A DNA stretch of 64,000 nucleotides from assembly GCA_018262705.1 (NCBI GenBank), contig JADFDQ010000003.1:62001-126000 (forward strand), in the 5' to 3' direction. The stretch's first letter is position 1. The number at the start of each line of letters is the position of its first letter. This document shows positions 47,601-55,450 of the stretch, one piece after another. The position numbers and the translations under genes were made by a program. The notes beneath the pieces are model-generated. The model was given only the letters and a program-made list of their open reading frames with translations, was not told the DNA's origin and ran no database searches. Source of the DNA: Xanthomonas sp. (GTDB lineage Bacteria > Pseudomonadota > Gammaproteobacteria > Xanthomonadales > Xanthomonadaceae).

Positions 47601-47678
47601 GGCATCGTGGATGCCGCGCTGTATGAGGCCAAGGCCGCAGGGCGCAACCGGATCGTTCGGGCGGAACTTCCGAAGTGA
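44631..47678 (+). CDS. Beta-propeller sensor diguanylate cyclase
   Basis: A membrane c-di-GMP synthase of 1,015 residues from the ATG at 44631 (an ATG at 44646 is also possible). After a signal sequence the periplasmic part has repeated two-component-regulator propeller blades (for example GLAWFDGYRWHAMPLP, VARFDGQRWSLLQDA, IWICTNNGVQRL), then a Y_Y_Y domain (about 700-785). A transmembrane helix (about 800-820) and a short coiled coil lead to the GGDEF domain (about 855-1010). GGEEF is at 927-931 and an inhibitory RxxD site at 918-921, so it should be active and product-inhibited. The ligand of the propeller is unknown. Confidence 0.93.
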   Translation: MAGKGMRAWLCALVLVASGATAVQRPPPAPRPLVVSEAAAPTFTVYGSQAGLEGDAWNSVAFDARGRVWAGSDSGLAWFDGYRWHAMPLPVPNSPVGAMATAPDGALWALFQFAGYGRRDGQGWTTAGTPGEFERFSVVRFDARSELWAYGHAGLWRLDGTQWRKDPAEIVGAGIGPAGFAQSRTLFGEPRQWLGSISGGLWFRRITPGGNEPWQRFHHPLIDRLSASRVIVSRNDAGQEEVWFLSYNNGLARIRTDGVRVWPPGTGGVPAASLLAMAETHGAGGQRDLWVATRAGLLRIHGMEERIDLFDRRHGLPSAAVNDIKVQRLPDGSEALWLATEQGIVRAVIGRGPWTVVSRMGEQGNGVFGVLVEPDGRGGERLWAGSPVAGLSLFEHGVWRTFDKASGALPSNMVGGLWRLPGADGKWRRLLSLVGTRLYEIDDRLALVPLDTPWPLDPDIYASTALARSVDGRVEWWLGTRRYGLYRWRDGRWTAFMAEGAKSPWKVFGLTEQIDGNGKSWLWAATGQGVARFDGQRWSLLQDAADRPAGPDLAIAVVHASAGPQLWLGSNHNGIRRLDVSDPLHPKPLDSNGIPPPPNRMVYSILQDSRGRIWICTNNGVQRLTPQAQGGYQSQVFRRRDGLVHDECNLGAQQVDSHDRYWAGTMGGLGLYDPALEPKQMPKAGPLYVTALRVDAASQDFPGPAALHLPPGDHQLEIDYTLLSGQREDETRYRSRLEGYEHAFTPWTEERRRVFTNLPPGTYSLHIEARDFNGAVQAAAVPTFSIAPHWWQRRLAQAVLAALALLAVMALVVAYNRRLRRRQQQLRRIVAERTRELRAANERLTEMSYLDPLTGVANRRRLTEVLGAEIDRAAAQKLPLGLIMVDIDHFKHYNDRHGHLAGDAALRAVASALASAIRPQDLVARFGGEEFVCLLVESNLPEVMQVAERLRALVEALPPRAIGNDAESLTVSAGVLSLVPRNDDRVDGLLGIVDAALYEAKAAGRNRIVRAELPK

Positions 47679-47748
47679 GGGTGTGGGCGAGCGAACCGCA
47701 GCTACGCAGTCGGAATAGAATCCACGGCATGCAGGCTGCGTATTTTTC

Positions 47749-48801
47749 ATGACTCCACGTTCTGCCATTGGCTGGCCGCAGTCGCCCGTGCCGGGCTGGG
47801 AGGCGCTGTTGGCGGCGCACCCACAAGCACGGCCGGCGCGGATCGTGGAACAGCACCGCAGCGGGTATCGAGTGTCGGAGTCAATTGATGCGGTGCATCC
47901 GGCGGAGTCATTGCCGGAGTGGCAGCGTGCCGGCAGTTATCGCAAAGGCGACATCAACCCCGAGGCGCGGCCGGCGGTGGGCGATTGGGTATTGGTGGAA
48001 GGCGATGCCCCCAAATCGTTGCGCATCGTGGCCTTGCTGCCGCGGTTTTCCGCGATCAAGCGCGGCGCAGCCGGCGAGCATTATCGCCAGCAGGTGATCG
48101 CGGCGAATATCGACACCGTGTTCGTCGTGTGCGGGCTGGACGGCGACTTCAACCCGCGCCGGATTGAGCGCTACCTGCTGCTGATGGCCGGCAGCGGCGT
48201 GCGCCCCGTCATCGTACTGACCAAGGCCGACAAGGACGGGGCGGACGCCGAGGCGGCGCGCCTTGCGCTGCGTGCGATGGAGGCGCCGGTGCTGACGGTG
48301 AATGCCAAGGATCGCGCCAGCCTGGAGGCGCTGTCGCCGTGGCTGGGCGCAGGGCAAAGCATCGTGCTGGTGGGCAGCTCTGGCGCGGGCAAATCAACCT
48401 TGACCAATACCTTGATTGGCATAGAGAAAATGAAAACCGGCGCAGTGCGCGAGCGCGATGCGCGTGGGCGGCACACCACCACCCATCGCGCGCTGCTGGC
48501 GCTTCCGGGCGGCGCCTGCATGATCGACACGCCGGGCATGCGCGAGATCAAGCCCACCGGCGAGGAGGCCGTGGCTGAGAGTTTCACCGATATCGAGGCG
48601 CTTGCCGTGCAGTGTCGCTTCCGCGACTGCAAGCATGCGAATGAACCGGGCTGCGCGGTGCGCGCAGCGGTGGGGCGCGGAGAGCTGGAGGGCGAGCGCG
48701 TGACCAATTTCCTGAAATTATCGGATGAGGTGGCTGGCGCTGCCGACAGGCTGGCAGGGCGGCTGGCGCAGCAGGCCGGGTCGAAGAGCCGACGTCCGTA
48801 G
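47749..48801 (+). CDS. rsgA: Small ribosomal subunit biogenesis GTPase RsgA
   Basis: Circularly permuted GTPase that acts late in 30S maturation. It has 350 residues: an OB-fold region (about 30-105), a GTPase domain with G4 (LTKAD) before G1 (GSSGAGKST) and G3 (DTPGMRE), and a C-terminal zinc knuckle CRFRDCKHANEPGC. This order is the family signature. It begins 70 bases after the diguanylate cyclase gene. No orn gene is adjacent, unlike in E. coli. Confidence 0.95.
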   Translation: MTPRSAIGWPQSPVPGWEALLAAHPQARPARIVEQHRSGYRVSESIDAVHPAESLPEWQRAGSYRKGDINPEARPAVGDWVLVEGDAPKSLRIVALLPRFSAIKRGAAGEHYRQQVIAANIDTVFVVCGLDGDFNPRRIERYLLLMAGSGVRPVIVLTKADKDGADAEAARLALRAMEAPVLTVNAKDRASLEALSPWLGAGQSIVLVGSSGAGKSTLTNTLIGIEKMKTGAVRERDARGRHTTTHRALLALPGGACMIDTPGMREIKPTGEEAVAESFTDIEALAVQCRFRDCKHANEPGCAVRAAVGRGELEGERVTNFLKLSDEVAGAADRLAGRLAQQAGSKSRRP

Positions 48802-48875
48802 TCGAGCGCCGGCATGCGGGAAAAACGTGGTGTTTCGTGCTGGAATGGACGCGGTTTGAACGGGCTGGACAAACG

Positions 48876-50135
48876 ATGACCGATTCGGCATCCGAGCTTT
48901 CCCACCACGCGGCACTGGATGCGCGCATGTCCCAGGCGGCCAAGGGCATTCGCCTGCTCAATCTGGTTAGCTGGCCGGCCAACGAACGCGTTGTTTTTCT
49001 CGACGCCTACGCGCTCGGCAAGGCTCGGCTGCCCGTCTATCGCTATCCGAAACATGACTTCGGCGCGGCGCGCAGCGAGTTCGAAGCGGTGGCTGCGGCG
49101 GCCGACCCTTCGCATCCGCTTGGCCAATACCTGATCGAATCGGCGCGCGATTGGGATCTTGCCGCGCAGCTTCTTGAAAACCTCGGCACGCAGCGCGTGG
49201 GTGAACTGTCGCAGACGCTGTTCGGCGGGCCGGAACACGTCCTGCCGGGCGGTGCGACCACCCGCGAGGCGGCCAACCATTTCATCACCGTCGCCAACGA
49301 AATGGACCGCGAGCTGCTGGCGCCGGCCGAGCAAGTCGAAATTTCCGCCACGGCGCTGGTGCTGCAGCTGCAGGCCAAGCTCGACGATTTCTTCGATGCC
49401 CGCGTCGTCACCGTCGAACTCGATCCGGACCTGATCGCCAAGGCGGCCGCGGGTGCGACCCGCATCCGCGTGCGCTCAAGCGCGGCGTTTTCCGATTACG
49501 ACATGCAGCAGTTGTTGCAGCACGAGGCCTTCGTGCATTCGCTCACCGCGCTGAACGGACAGGCGCAGACGCTACTGCCAAGCCTGGCGCTGTCCTCGCC
49601 GCGCTCCACCGCGACCCAGGAAGGGCTGGCCGTGTTCGCCGAACAGATCACCGGCAGCATCGACATCGAGCGCATGAAGCGGGTCAGCCTGCGCATCGAA
49701 GCGGTGGCGATGGCGCAGGAAGGCGCCGACTTCATCACCGTGTTCCGCTATTTCCTCGACGCCGGTCAGAACCCGACCGAGAGCTTCACTTCGGCGCAGC
49801 GGGTGTTTCGCGGGGTGCCGACCACCGGCGGCTGTGCGTTCACCAAGGACACCGTCTATCTGCGCGGTCTGATTGGCGTGCACACGTTCTTCCGCTGGTG
49901 CTTGAAGAACGGCAGGCTGCGCCTGTGTCGGCTGCTGTTCGCCGGCAAGATGACGCTGGCCGACGTGCAGCGCTTCGAGCCGCTGTTTGGCGAAGGCGGG
50001 CTGGTCGAACCGCGCTGGCTGCCGGAATGGGTGGCGCGCGCCAACGGGCTGGCCGGGATGCTGGCGTTTTCCCTGTTCGCCAACAAGATCCGGCTGGAGC
50101 AGGTGGCCGACGTGGATGCCGTCACCGACATCTGA
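48876..50135 (+). CDS. QEGLA-motif protein, DUF1704/tyrosine-type metallopeptidase family
   Basis: A 419-residue protein of the TIGR02421 family, first noted as flavohemoglobin expression-modulating. The ATG at 48876 is preferred over the GTG at 48837. A gluzincin-like site is visible: HEAFVHSLTALNG (HExxxH) followed by STATQEGLAVFAE, where the Glu of QEGLA would be the third zinc ligand. The related eukaryotic MATCAP/KIAA0895L proteins remove the C-terminal tyrosine of tubulin, so peptidase activity is plausible. The bacterial substrate is unknown. It is 74 bases downstream of rsgA. Confidence 0.85.
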   Translation: MTDSASELSHHAALDARMSQAAKGIRLLNLVSWPANERVVFLDAYALGKARLPVYRYPKHDFGAARSEFEAVAAAADPSHPLGQYLIESARDWDLAAQLLENLGTQRVGELSQTLFGGPEHVLPGGATTREAANHFITVANEMDRELLAPAEQVEISATALVLQLQAKLDDFFDARVVTVELDPDLIAKAAAGATRIRVRSSAAFSDYDMQQLLQHEAFVHSLTALNGQAQTLLPSLALSSPRSTATQEGLAVFAEQITGSIDIERMKRVSLRIEAVAMAQEGADFITVFRYFLDAGQNPTESFTSAQRVFRGVPTTGGCAFTKDTVYLRGLIGVHTFFRWCLKNGRLRLCRLLFAGKMTLADVQRFEPLFGEGGLVEPRWLPEWVARANGLAGMLAFSLFANKIRLEQVADVDAVTDI

Positions 50136-50215
50136 TTTCCGGCGTTGTCGTGGTCTTCAGGCCATGCAGTGGTGAAGCCGTTATCATCATTGGCCCGCAT
50201 CACGGACAGGCAACG

Positions 50216-52549
50216 ATGTCAGACAGTCAGGCGAGCGAAGACCTCAAGCAGGCTGCTCTCGATTACCACAGCCAAGAACCGAAGGGCAAAATCAAGATCG
50301 CCGTCACCAAGCCGATGGTGACCCAGCGCGATCTGGCGCTGGCCTATTCGCCTGGCGTGGCCTTTGCTTGCGAAGAAATCGCCGCCGACCCGCGCAAGGT
50401 CAGCGAGTACACCGCGCGCGGCAATCTGGTGGCGGTCATCAGCAACGGCACCGCCGTGCTCGGCCTCGGCGATATCGGCCCGCTGGCCGGGAAACCCGTC
50501 ATGGAAGGCAAGGGCATCTTGTTCCAGAAGTTCGCCGGCATCGACGTGTTCGATATCGAGGTCAACGAACGCGATCCCGACAAGCTGGTCGAGATCATCG
50601 CCAGCCTCGAACCGACGTTCGGCGGCATCAATCTTGAGGACATCAAGGCGCCGGAGTGCTTCATCGTCGAGCGCAAGTTGCGCGAGCGGATGAAAATCCC
50701 GGTGTTCCACGACGACCAACACGGCACCGCAATTATTGTCGGCGCCGCCGTGCTCAATGCGCTGCAGGTAGCCGGCAAGGACATCGGCAAGGTGAAGCTG
50801 GCGACCAGCGGCGCCGGCGCAGCCGGGATCGCCTGTCTGGACATGCTGGTGGCGCTGGGCATGCAGCCGGAAAACATTCTTGCCTTCGACCGTGATGGCG
50901 TCATCCACAGCGGCCGCAGCAACCTCGATCCCGACAAGGCGCGCTATGCGCGCGCCACCGACAAGCGCACGCTGGCGGACATCGTCGAAGGCGCCGACGT
51001 GTTCCTCGGTCTGTCGGCGGGCGGCATCCTCAAGCCGGAGATGGTGGCGACGATGGCGGAAACTCCGATCATCCTCGCGCTGGCCAATCCGTATCCGGAA
51101 ATCCTGCCGGAGCAGGCGCTGGCGGTGCGCCCGGACGCGATCATCGCCACCGGCCGCAGCGACTATCCGAATCAGGTCAACAACGCCGTCTGCTTCCCCT
51201 ACATCTTCCGCGGCGCGCTCGACGTCGGCGCCACCCAGATCAACGAGGCGATGAAGCTGGCCTGCGTGCGCGCGATCGCCGAGCTGGCGCGCCAGGAGGC
51301 CTCGGATCTGGGCAGCGCTTACGGCGGCGAAGTGCCGCGTTTTGGCCGGGAATACCTGATTCCGCGTCCGTTCGATCCGCGCCTGTTGACCATGCTGGCG
51401 CCGGCGGTGGCGAAGGCGGCGATGGACTCCGGCGTGGCGGAACGCCCCTTGTCCGATCTCGGCGCCTATGCGGACAAGCTCAGCCAGTTCATCTATCGCA
51501 CCAGCCTGATGATGCGGCCGGTGTACGAACGCGCGCGCGCCGATCGCAAGCGGGTGGTTTATGCCGAGGGTGAAGAGTACGTCGTGCTGCGCGCGGTGCA
51601 GACGGTGGTCGATGAGAAATTGGCGTTTCCGATCCTGATCGGGCGGCCGGAGGTGATCGAAAGCCGGATCGCAAAACTCGGGCTGCGGATGCGCGCCGGG
51701 GTGGATTTCGAACTGACCAATATCGGCGACGATGCGCGCTTCGACGAATACTGGCGTCAATACCACGCGCTGAACGAGCGCCGCGGGGTGACGCCCGATG
51801 CCGCCAAGAACCTGCTGCGTTCGCGCCCGACCCTGATCGCCGCGATGATGGTCGAGCGCGGCGAAGCCGATGCGCTGATCTGCGGGCTGGTCGGCCGCTA
51901 CCACAAGAAACTGGGCTACCTGCACAGCGTGTTCGACTTCGAGCCGGGTACGCAGGGCACCGCGGCGATGACCGGCGTGCTCAACGATGCCGGCGCATGG
52001 TTCTTCGTCGATACCCACGTCCAGCTCGATCCGTCGGCGGAAAAAATCGCCGAGGCCACCCTGCAGGCCGCGCTGCGGCTCAAGTTGTTTGGCATCACTC
52101 CGAAAATCGCGCTGCTGTCGCATTCCAACTACGGCAGCCATCAAGACCCCAGTGCGACCAAGATGCGCCGGGCCTGTGAAATCCTGCACGAGCTGGCGCC
52201 GGAGCTCGAAGTCGATGGCGAGATGATGGCCGACACCGCCTGGGACGAAGCCCTGCGCCAACGCATTTTCCCGAACACCACGCTCAAGGGTCGCGCCAAC
52301 CTGCTGGTGCTGCCCAACCTCGATGCCGCCAATATCGCCTACAACCTGATCCGGGTGATGACCGGCGGCGTGGCAATCGGCCCGATCCTGATGGGCCTGG
52401 ACCAGGCCGCGCACATCCTTACATCGGCGTCGAGTTCGCGGCGCGTGGTCAACATGACCGCGGTGGTCGCGGTGGATGCGCAGATTCGCGCGGCGGCGGG
52501 CGACAAGCGCGGGCGGGTCACTTCGCGGCGGGATCGCTCCGCAGGCTGA
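50216..52549 (+). CDS. maeB: NADP-dependent malic enzyme with phosphotransacetylase-like domain
   Basis: Decarboxylates malate to pyruvate with reduction of NADP, supplying NADPH and pyruvate. It has 777 residues from the ATG at 50216. The malic-enzyme half (1-425) shows [40 protein letters not shown], the cofactor loop [15 protein letters not shown], and [12 protein letters not shown]-like [24 protein letters not shown]. The C-terminal half (430-777) is a phosphate acetyltransferase-like domain, usually regulatory (acetyl-CoA inhibition). aceE, using the pyruvate produced, follows 111 bases later. Confidence 0.95.
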   Translation: MSDSQASEDLKQAALDYHSQEPKGKIKIAVTKPMVTQRDLALAYSPGVAFACEEIAADPRKVSEYTARGNLVAVISNGTAVLGLGDIGPLAGKPVMEGKGILFQKFAGIDVFDIEVNERDPDKLVEIIASLEPTFGGINLEDIKAPECFIVERKLRERMKIPVFHDDQHGTAIIVGAAVLNALQVAGKDIGKVKLATSGAGAAGIACLDMLVALGMQPENILAFDRDGVIHSGRSNLDPDKARYARATDKRTLADIVEGADVFLGLSAGGILKPEMVATMAETPIILALANPYPEILPEQALAVRPDAIIATGRSDYPNQVNNAVCFPYIFRGALDVGATQINEAMKLACVRAIAELARQEASDLGSAYGGEVPRFGREYLIPRPFDPRLLTMLAPAVAKAAMDSGVAERPLSDLGAYADKLSQFIYRTSLMMRPVYERARADRKRVVYAEGEEYVVLRAVQTVVDEKLAFPILIGRPEVIESRIAKLGLRMRAGVDFELTNIGDDARFDEYWRQYHALNERRGVTPDAAKNLLRSRPTLIAAMMVERGEADALICGLVGRYHKKLGYLHSVFDFEPGTQGTAAMTGVLNDAGAWFFVDTHVQLDPSAEKIAEATLQAALRLKLFGITPKIALLSHSNYGSHQDPSATKMRRACEILHELAPELEVDGEMMADTAWDEALRQRIFPNTTLKGRANLLVLPNLDAANIAYNLIRVMTGGVAIGPILMGLDQAAHILTSASSSRRVVNMTAVVAVDAQIRAAAGDKRGRVTSRRDRSAG

Positions 52550-52660
52550 TTCCGAGAGCATTTTTATATACCCGGATAAAATATGAATTGAGCCGCATTG
52601 CAGCATTTTTCCCCACCGCGACTTGCTAGACTGCCCTGAGTATTTGCTCAGGAGCGCGCG

Positions 52661-55351
52661 ATGAACTGGTTGAACGAGATGCTGCGGAACGATCCCGATC
52701 CGCAGGAATCGCGGGAGTGGGTCGAATCGCTGAAGGCGGTCATCGACCACGACGGACCCGGGCGCGCGCATCAGCTGCTGGAGGGCATGGTCGAGCTGAC
52801 CCGGCGCGCCGGCGCACACCTGCCGTTTGCGCCAACCACCGCTTACATCAACACCATCCCGGTGCACATCGAGCCGCAGATGCCGGGCGATGCGCATCTG
52901 GAGTGGCGGATCCGCTCGATCATCCGCTGGAACGCGATGGCGATGGTGGTGCGCGCCAACCGCAAGCCCGGCGCGCTCGGCGGCCACATTGCCAGCTTTG
53001 CCAGCTGCGCCACGCTGTACGACGTCGGCTTCAACCATTTCTGGCACGCGCCGACCGCCGAACATCCGGGCGATTTGCTCTACATCCAGGGCCACAGCTC
53101 GCCGGGCATCTATTCGCGCGCCTTCCTCGAAGGGCGCATCAGCGAGGCCCAGCTCGAAGCCTTCCGCATGGAGGTCGACGGCCACGGCATTTCCAGCTAC
53201 CCGCATCCCTGGCTGATGCCGGATTTCTGGCAAGTGCCGACCGTGAGCATGGGCTTGGGCCCGCTGACCGCGATTTATCAGGCGCGGGCGTGGAAATATC
53301 TGGAAGCGCGCGGCCTGATGCCCAAGACCAACCGCAAGGTTTGGTGCTTCCTCGGCGACGGCGAAACCGACGAGCCGGAATCGCTGGGCGCCATTGGCGT
53401 GGCCGGGCGCGAAGGCCTCGACAACCTGATTTTCGTGGTCAACTGCAATCTGCAGCGGCTCGACGGCCCGGTGCGCGGCAACGGCAAGATCATCCAGGAG
53501 CTGGAAGGCCAGTTCCGCGGCGCCGGCTGGAACGTCATCAAGTGCATCTGGGGCAGCTATTGGGATCCGCTGCTGGCCAATGACACCCAGGGCATCTTGC
53601 GCAGGGTGATGATGGACACCGTCGATGGCGAATATCAGAACTGCAAGGCCTTCGGAGGTGCCTACACGCGCCAGCACTTCTTCGGCAAGACGCCGGAAAC
53701 GCTGGCGATGGTGGCCAGCCTCAGCGACGACGACATCTGGCGCTTGAACCGCGGCGGTCACGATCCGCACAAGGTCTATGCGGCCTACGACGCGGCGGTG
53801 AAGACGGCCGGCCAGCCGACCGTGATCCTCGCCAAGACGGTCAAAGGCTACGGCATGGGCAGCGCCGGCGAAGCGCTCAACCCAACCCACCAGACCAAGA
53901 AACTCGACGACGAATCGGTGCGCGCGTTCCGCGACCGTTTCCAGCTGCCGATCGGCGACGAGATGCTCAAGGACGGCGCGATCCCGTTCTTCAAGCCGGC
54001 CGACAAATCGCCGGAAATGGAATACATGCGCGAGCGCCGTTCGGCGCTTGGCGGCTACCTGCCGAACCGCCGCCGGCGTTCGACCCAGACCCTGAAAGCG
54101 CCGCCGCTGGCCACCTTCGAGCGCCTGCTCAAGTCCACCGGCGAGCGCGAAATCAGCACGACGATGGCGTTCGTGCAGATGCTCAACATCCTGCTGCGCG
54201 ACAAGGAAGTGGGCCCGCGCTGCGTGCCGATCGTGGCCGACGAAGCGCGCACCTTCGGCATGGAAGGCTTGTTCCGCCAGCTTGGCATCTATGCGCCGCA
54301 GGGCCAGAAGTACAAGCCGGTGGACGCCGACCAGCTGATGTTCTACCGCGAAGACGCGGCCGGACAGGTGTTGCAGGAAGGCATCACCGAAGCCGGCGCG
54401 TTCGCCAGCTGGATGGCGCAGGCCACCAGCTACAGCGTCAGCGACCTGCCGATGGTACCGTTTTACATCTACTACTCGATGTTCGGCTTCCAGCGCTTCG
54501 GCGATTTCGCCTGGCAGGCCGGCGACATGCGCGCGCGCGGCTTCCTGCTGGGCGGCACCGCAGGGCGCACCACGCTCAACGGCGAGGGCTTGCAGCACGG
54601 CGACGGCCAGTCGCACGTGCAGGCGGCGCTGATCCCGAGCGTGCGCAGCTACGACCCGGTCTTCGCCTACGAGGTCGTGACGATCATCCAGCACGGCATG
54701 CAGGAAATGCTGTCCGAGCAGCACGACGGCTACTACTACCTCACCGTCCACAACGAGAACTACCCGCACCCCGACATGCCCGAAAGCAGCGCCGAGGGCA
54801 TCATCAAGGGCATGTATCTGTTCAAGGACGCCGGCAAGGGCAAGAAGGGCGACCTGCGCGTGCAGCTGATGGGCAGCGGCACGATCTTCCGCGAAGTCAT
54901 GGCGGCGGCCGAACTGCTGGACGCCGATTTCGGGATCAAATCCGATCTCTGGGCCTGCCCGAGCTTCACAGAACTGGCCCGCGACGGCGTCGATGCCACC
55001 CGCTGGAACCGCTTCCATCCGGACGCCAAGACGGCGCGCAAGCCGTGGGTCGCGCAGCTGCTGGAAGGCCGCAGCGGGCCGGCGATCGCCGCGACCGACT
55101 TCGTGCGCGCTTTCCCGGACCAGATCCGCGAATTCGTGCCGATGCGCTTCACCGCGCTGGGCACCGACGGCTACGGCCGCAGCGACACCCGCGAAAACCT
55201 GCGCCGCCACTTCGAGGTCGACCGCTACCACGTGGCCCACGCCGCGGTCGCTGCACTGGCCGCCGACGGCAAGCTCACCGGCAAGGACGTGGCGCGCGCG
55301 CTCAAGCTCTACAAGATCGACCCGGAACTGCCCAATCCGCTGCTGGCGTGA
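52661..55351 (+). CDS. aceE: Pyruvate dehydrogenase E1 component, homodimeric
   Basis: Thiamine-diphosphate enzyme that decarboxylates pyruvate and acetylates the lipoyl E2 subunit. It has 896 residues, as in E. coli AceE. The TPP motif begins at FLGDGETDEPESLG and runs to VNCNLQRLDGPVRGN. Other marks are HGISSYPHPWLMPDFWQ, the regulatory-like TFGMEGLFRQLGIYAPQGQKY, and RTTLNGEGLQHGDGQSH. SD is AGGAGC. It stands alone; aceF and lpd are not next to it. The AT-rich 111-base leader probably holds its promoter, but no clear -35/-10 pair can be chosen. A terminator follows. Confidence 0.96.
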   Translation: MNWLNEMLRNDPDPQESREWVESLKAVIDHDGPGRAHQLLEGMVELTRRAGAHLPFAPTTAYINTIPVHIEPQMPGDAHLEWRIRSIIRWNAMAMVVRANRKPGALGGHIASFASCATLYDVGFNHFWHAPTAEHPGDLLYIQGHSSPGIYSRAFLEGRISEAQLEAFRMEVDGHGISSYPHPWLMPDFWQVPTVSMGLGPLTAIYQARAWKYLEARGLMPKTNRKVWCFLGDGETDEPESLGAIGVAGREGLDNLIFVVNCNLQRLDGPVRGNGKIIQELEGQFRGAGWNVIKCIWGSYWDPLLANDTQGILRRVMMDTVDGEYQNCKAFGGAYTRQHFFGKTPETLAMVASLSDDDIWRLNRGGHDPHKVYAAYDAAVKTAGQPTVILAKTVKGYGMGSAGEALNPTHQTKKLDDESVRAFRDRFQLPIGDEMLKDGAIPFFKPADKSPEMEYMRERRSALGGYLPNRRRRSTQTLKAPPLATFERLLKSTGEREISTTMAFVQMLNILLRDKEVGPRCVPIVADEARTFGMEGLFRQLGIYAPQGQKYKPVDADQLMFYREDAAGQVLQEGITEAGAFASWMAQATSYSVSDLPMVPFYIYYSMFGFQRFGDFAWQAGDMRARGFLLGGTAGRTTLNGEGLQHGDGQSHVQAALIPSVRSYDPVFAYEVVTIIQHGMQEMLSEQHDGYYYLTVHNENYPHPDMPESSAEGIIKGMYLFKDAGKGKKGDLRVQLMGSGTIFREVMAAAELLDADFGIKSDLWACPSFTELARDGVDATRWNRFHPDAKTARKPWVAQLLEGRSGPAIAATDFVRAFPDQIREFVPMRFTALGTDGYGRSDTRENLRRHFEVDRYHVAHAAVAALAADGKLTGKDVARALKLYKIDPELPNPLLA

Positions 55352-55374
55352 CGGAACCGAAAGCGGAAACGAAG

Positions 55375-55397
55375 AAAGCGGCGCAAGCCGCTTTTTT
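55375..55397 (+). terminator. Rho-independent terminator of aceE
   Basis: Stem AAAGCGGC (55375-55382) / GCCGCTTT (55387-55394) with a GCAA tetraloop continues into a run of six T residues. It is 24 bases beyond the aceE stop. Confidence 0.93.
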
Positions 55398-55450
55398 CGT
55401 TCGTGACATGGCCGACGCGCGTTCGCGGGGTATGGCCATCGGTCGCAGGG

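Noticed and set aside
52636-52655. CTGAG-TATTTG-CTCAG hairpin touching the aceE ribosome-binding site
   Set aside because: A five-base stem with a six-base loop is too weak to call as a riboswitch or thermometer without conservation; noted only as a possible minor effect on initiation.
50219-55240. Open reverse-strand frame of 1,673 codons
   Set aside because: It is antisense across maeB and aceE, both complete and well recognised. The translation is low-complexity and has no domain pattern.
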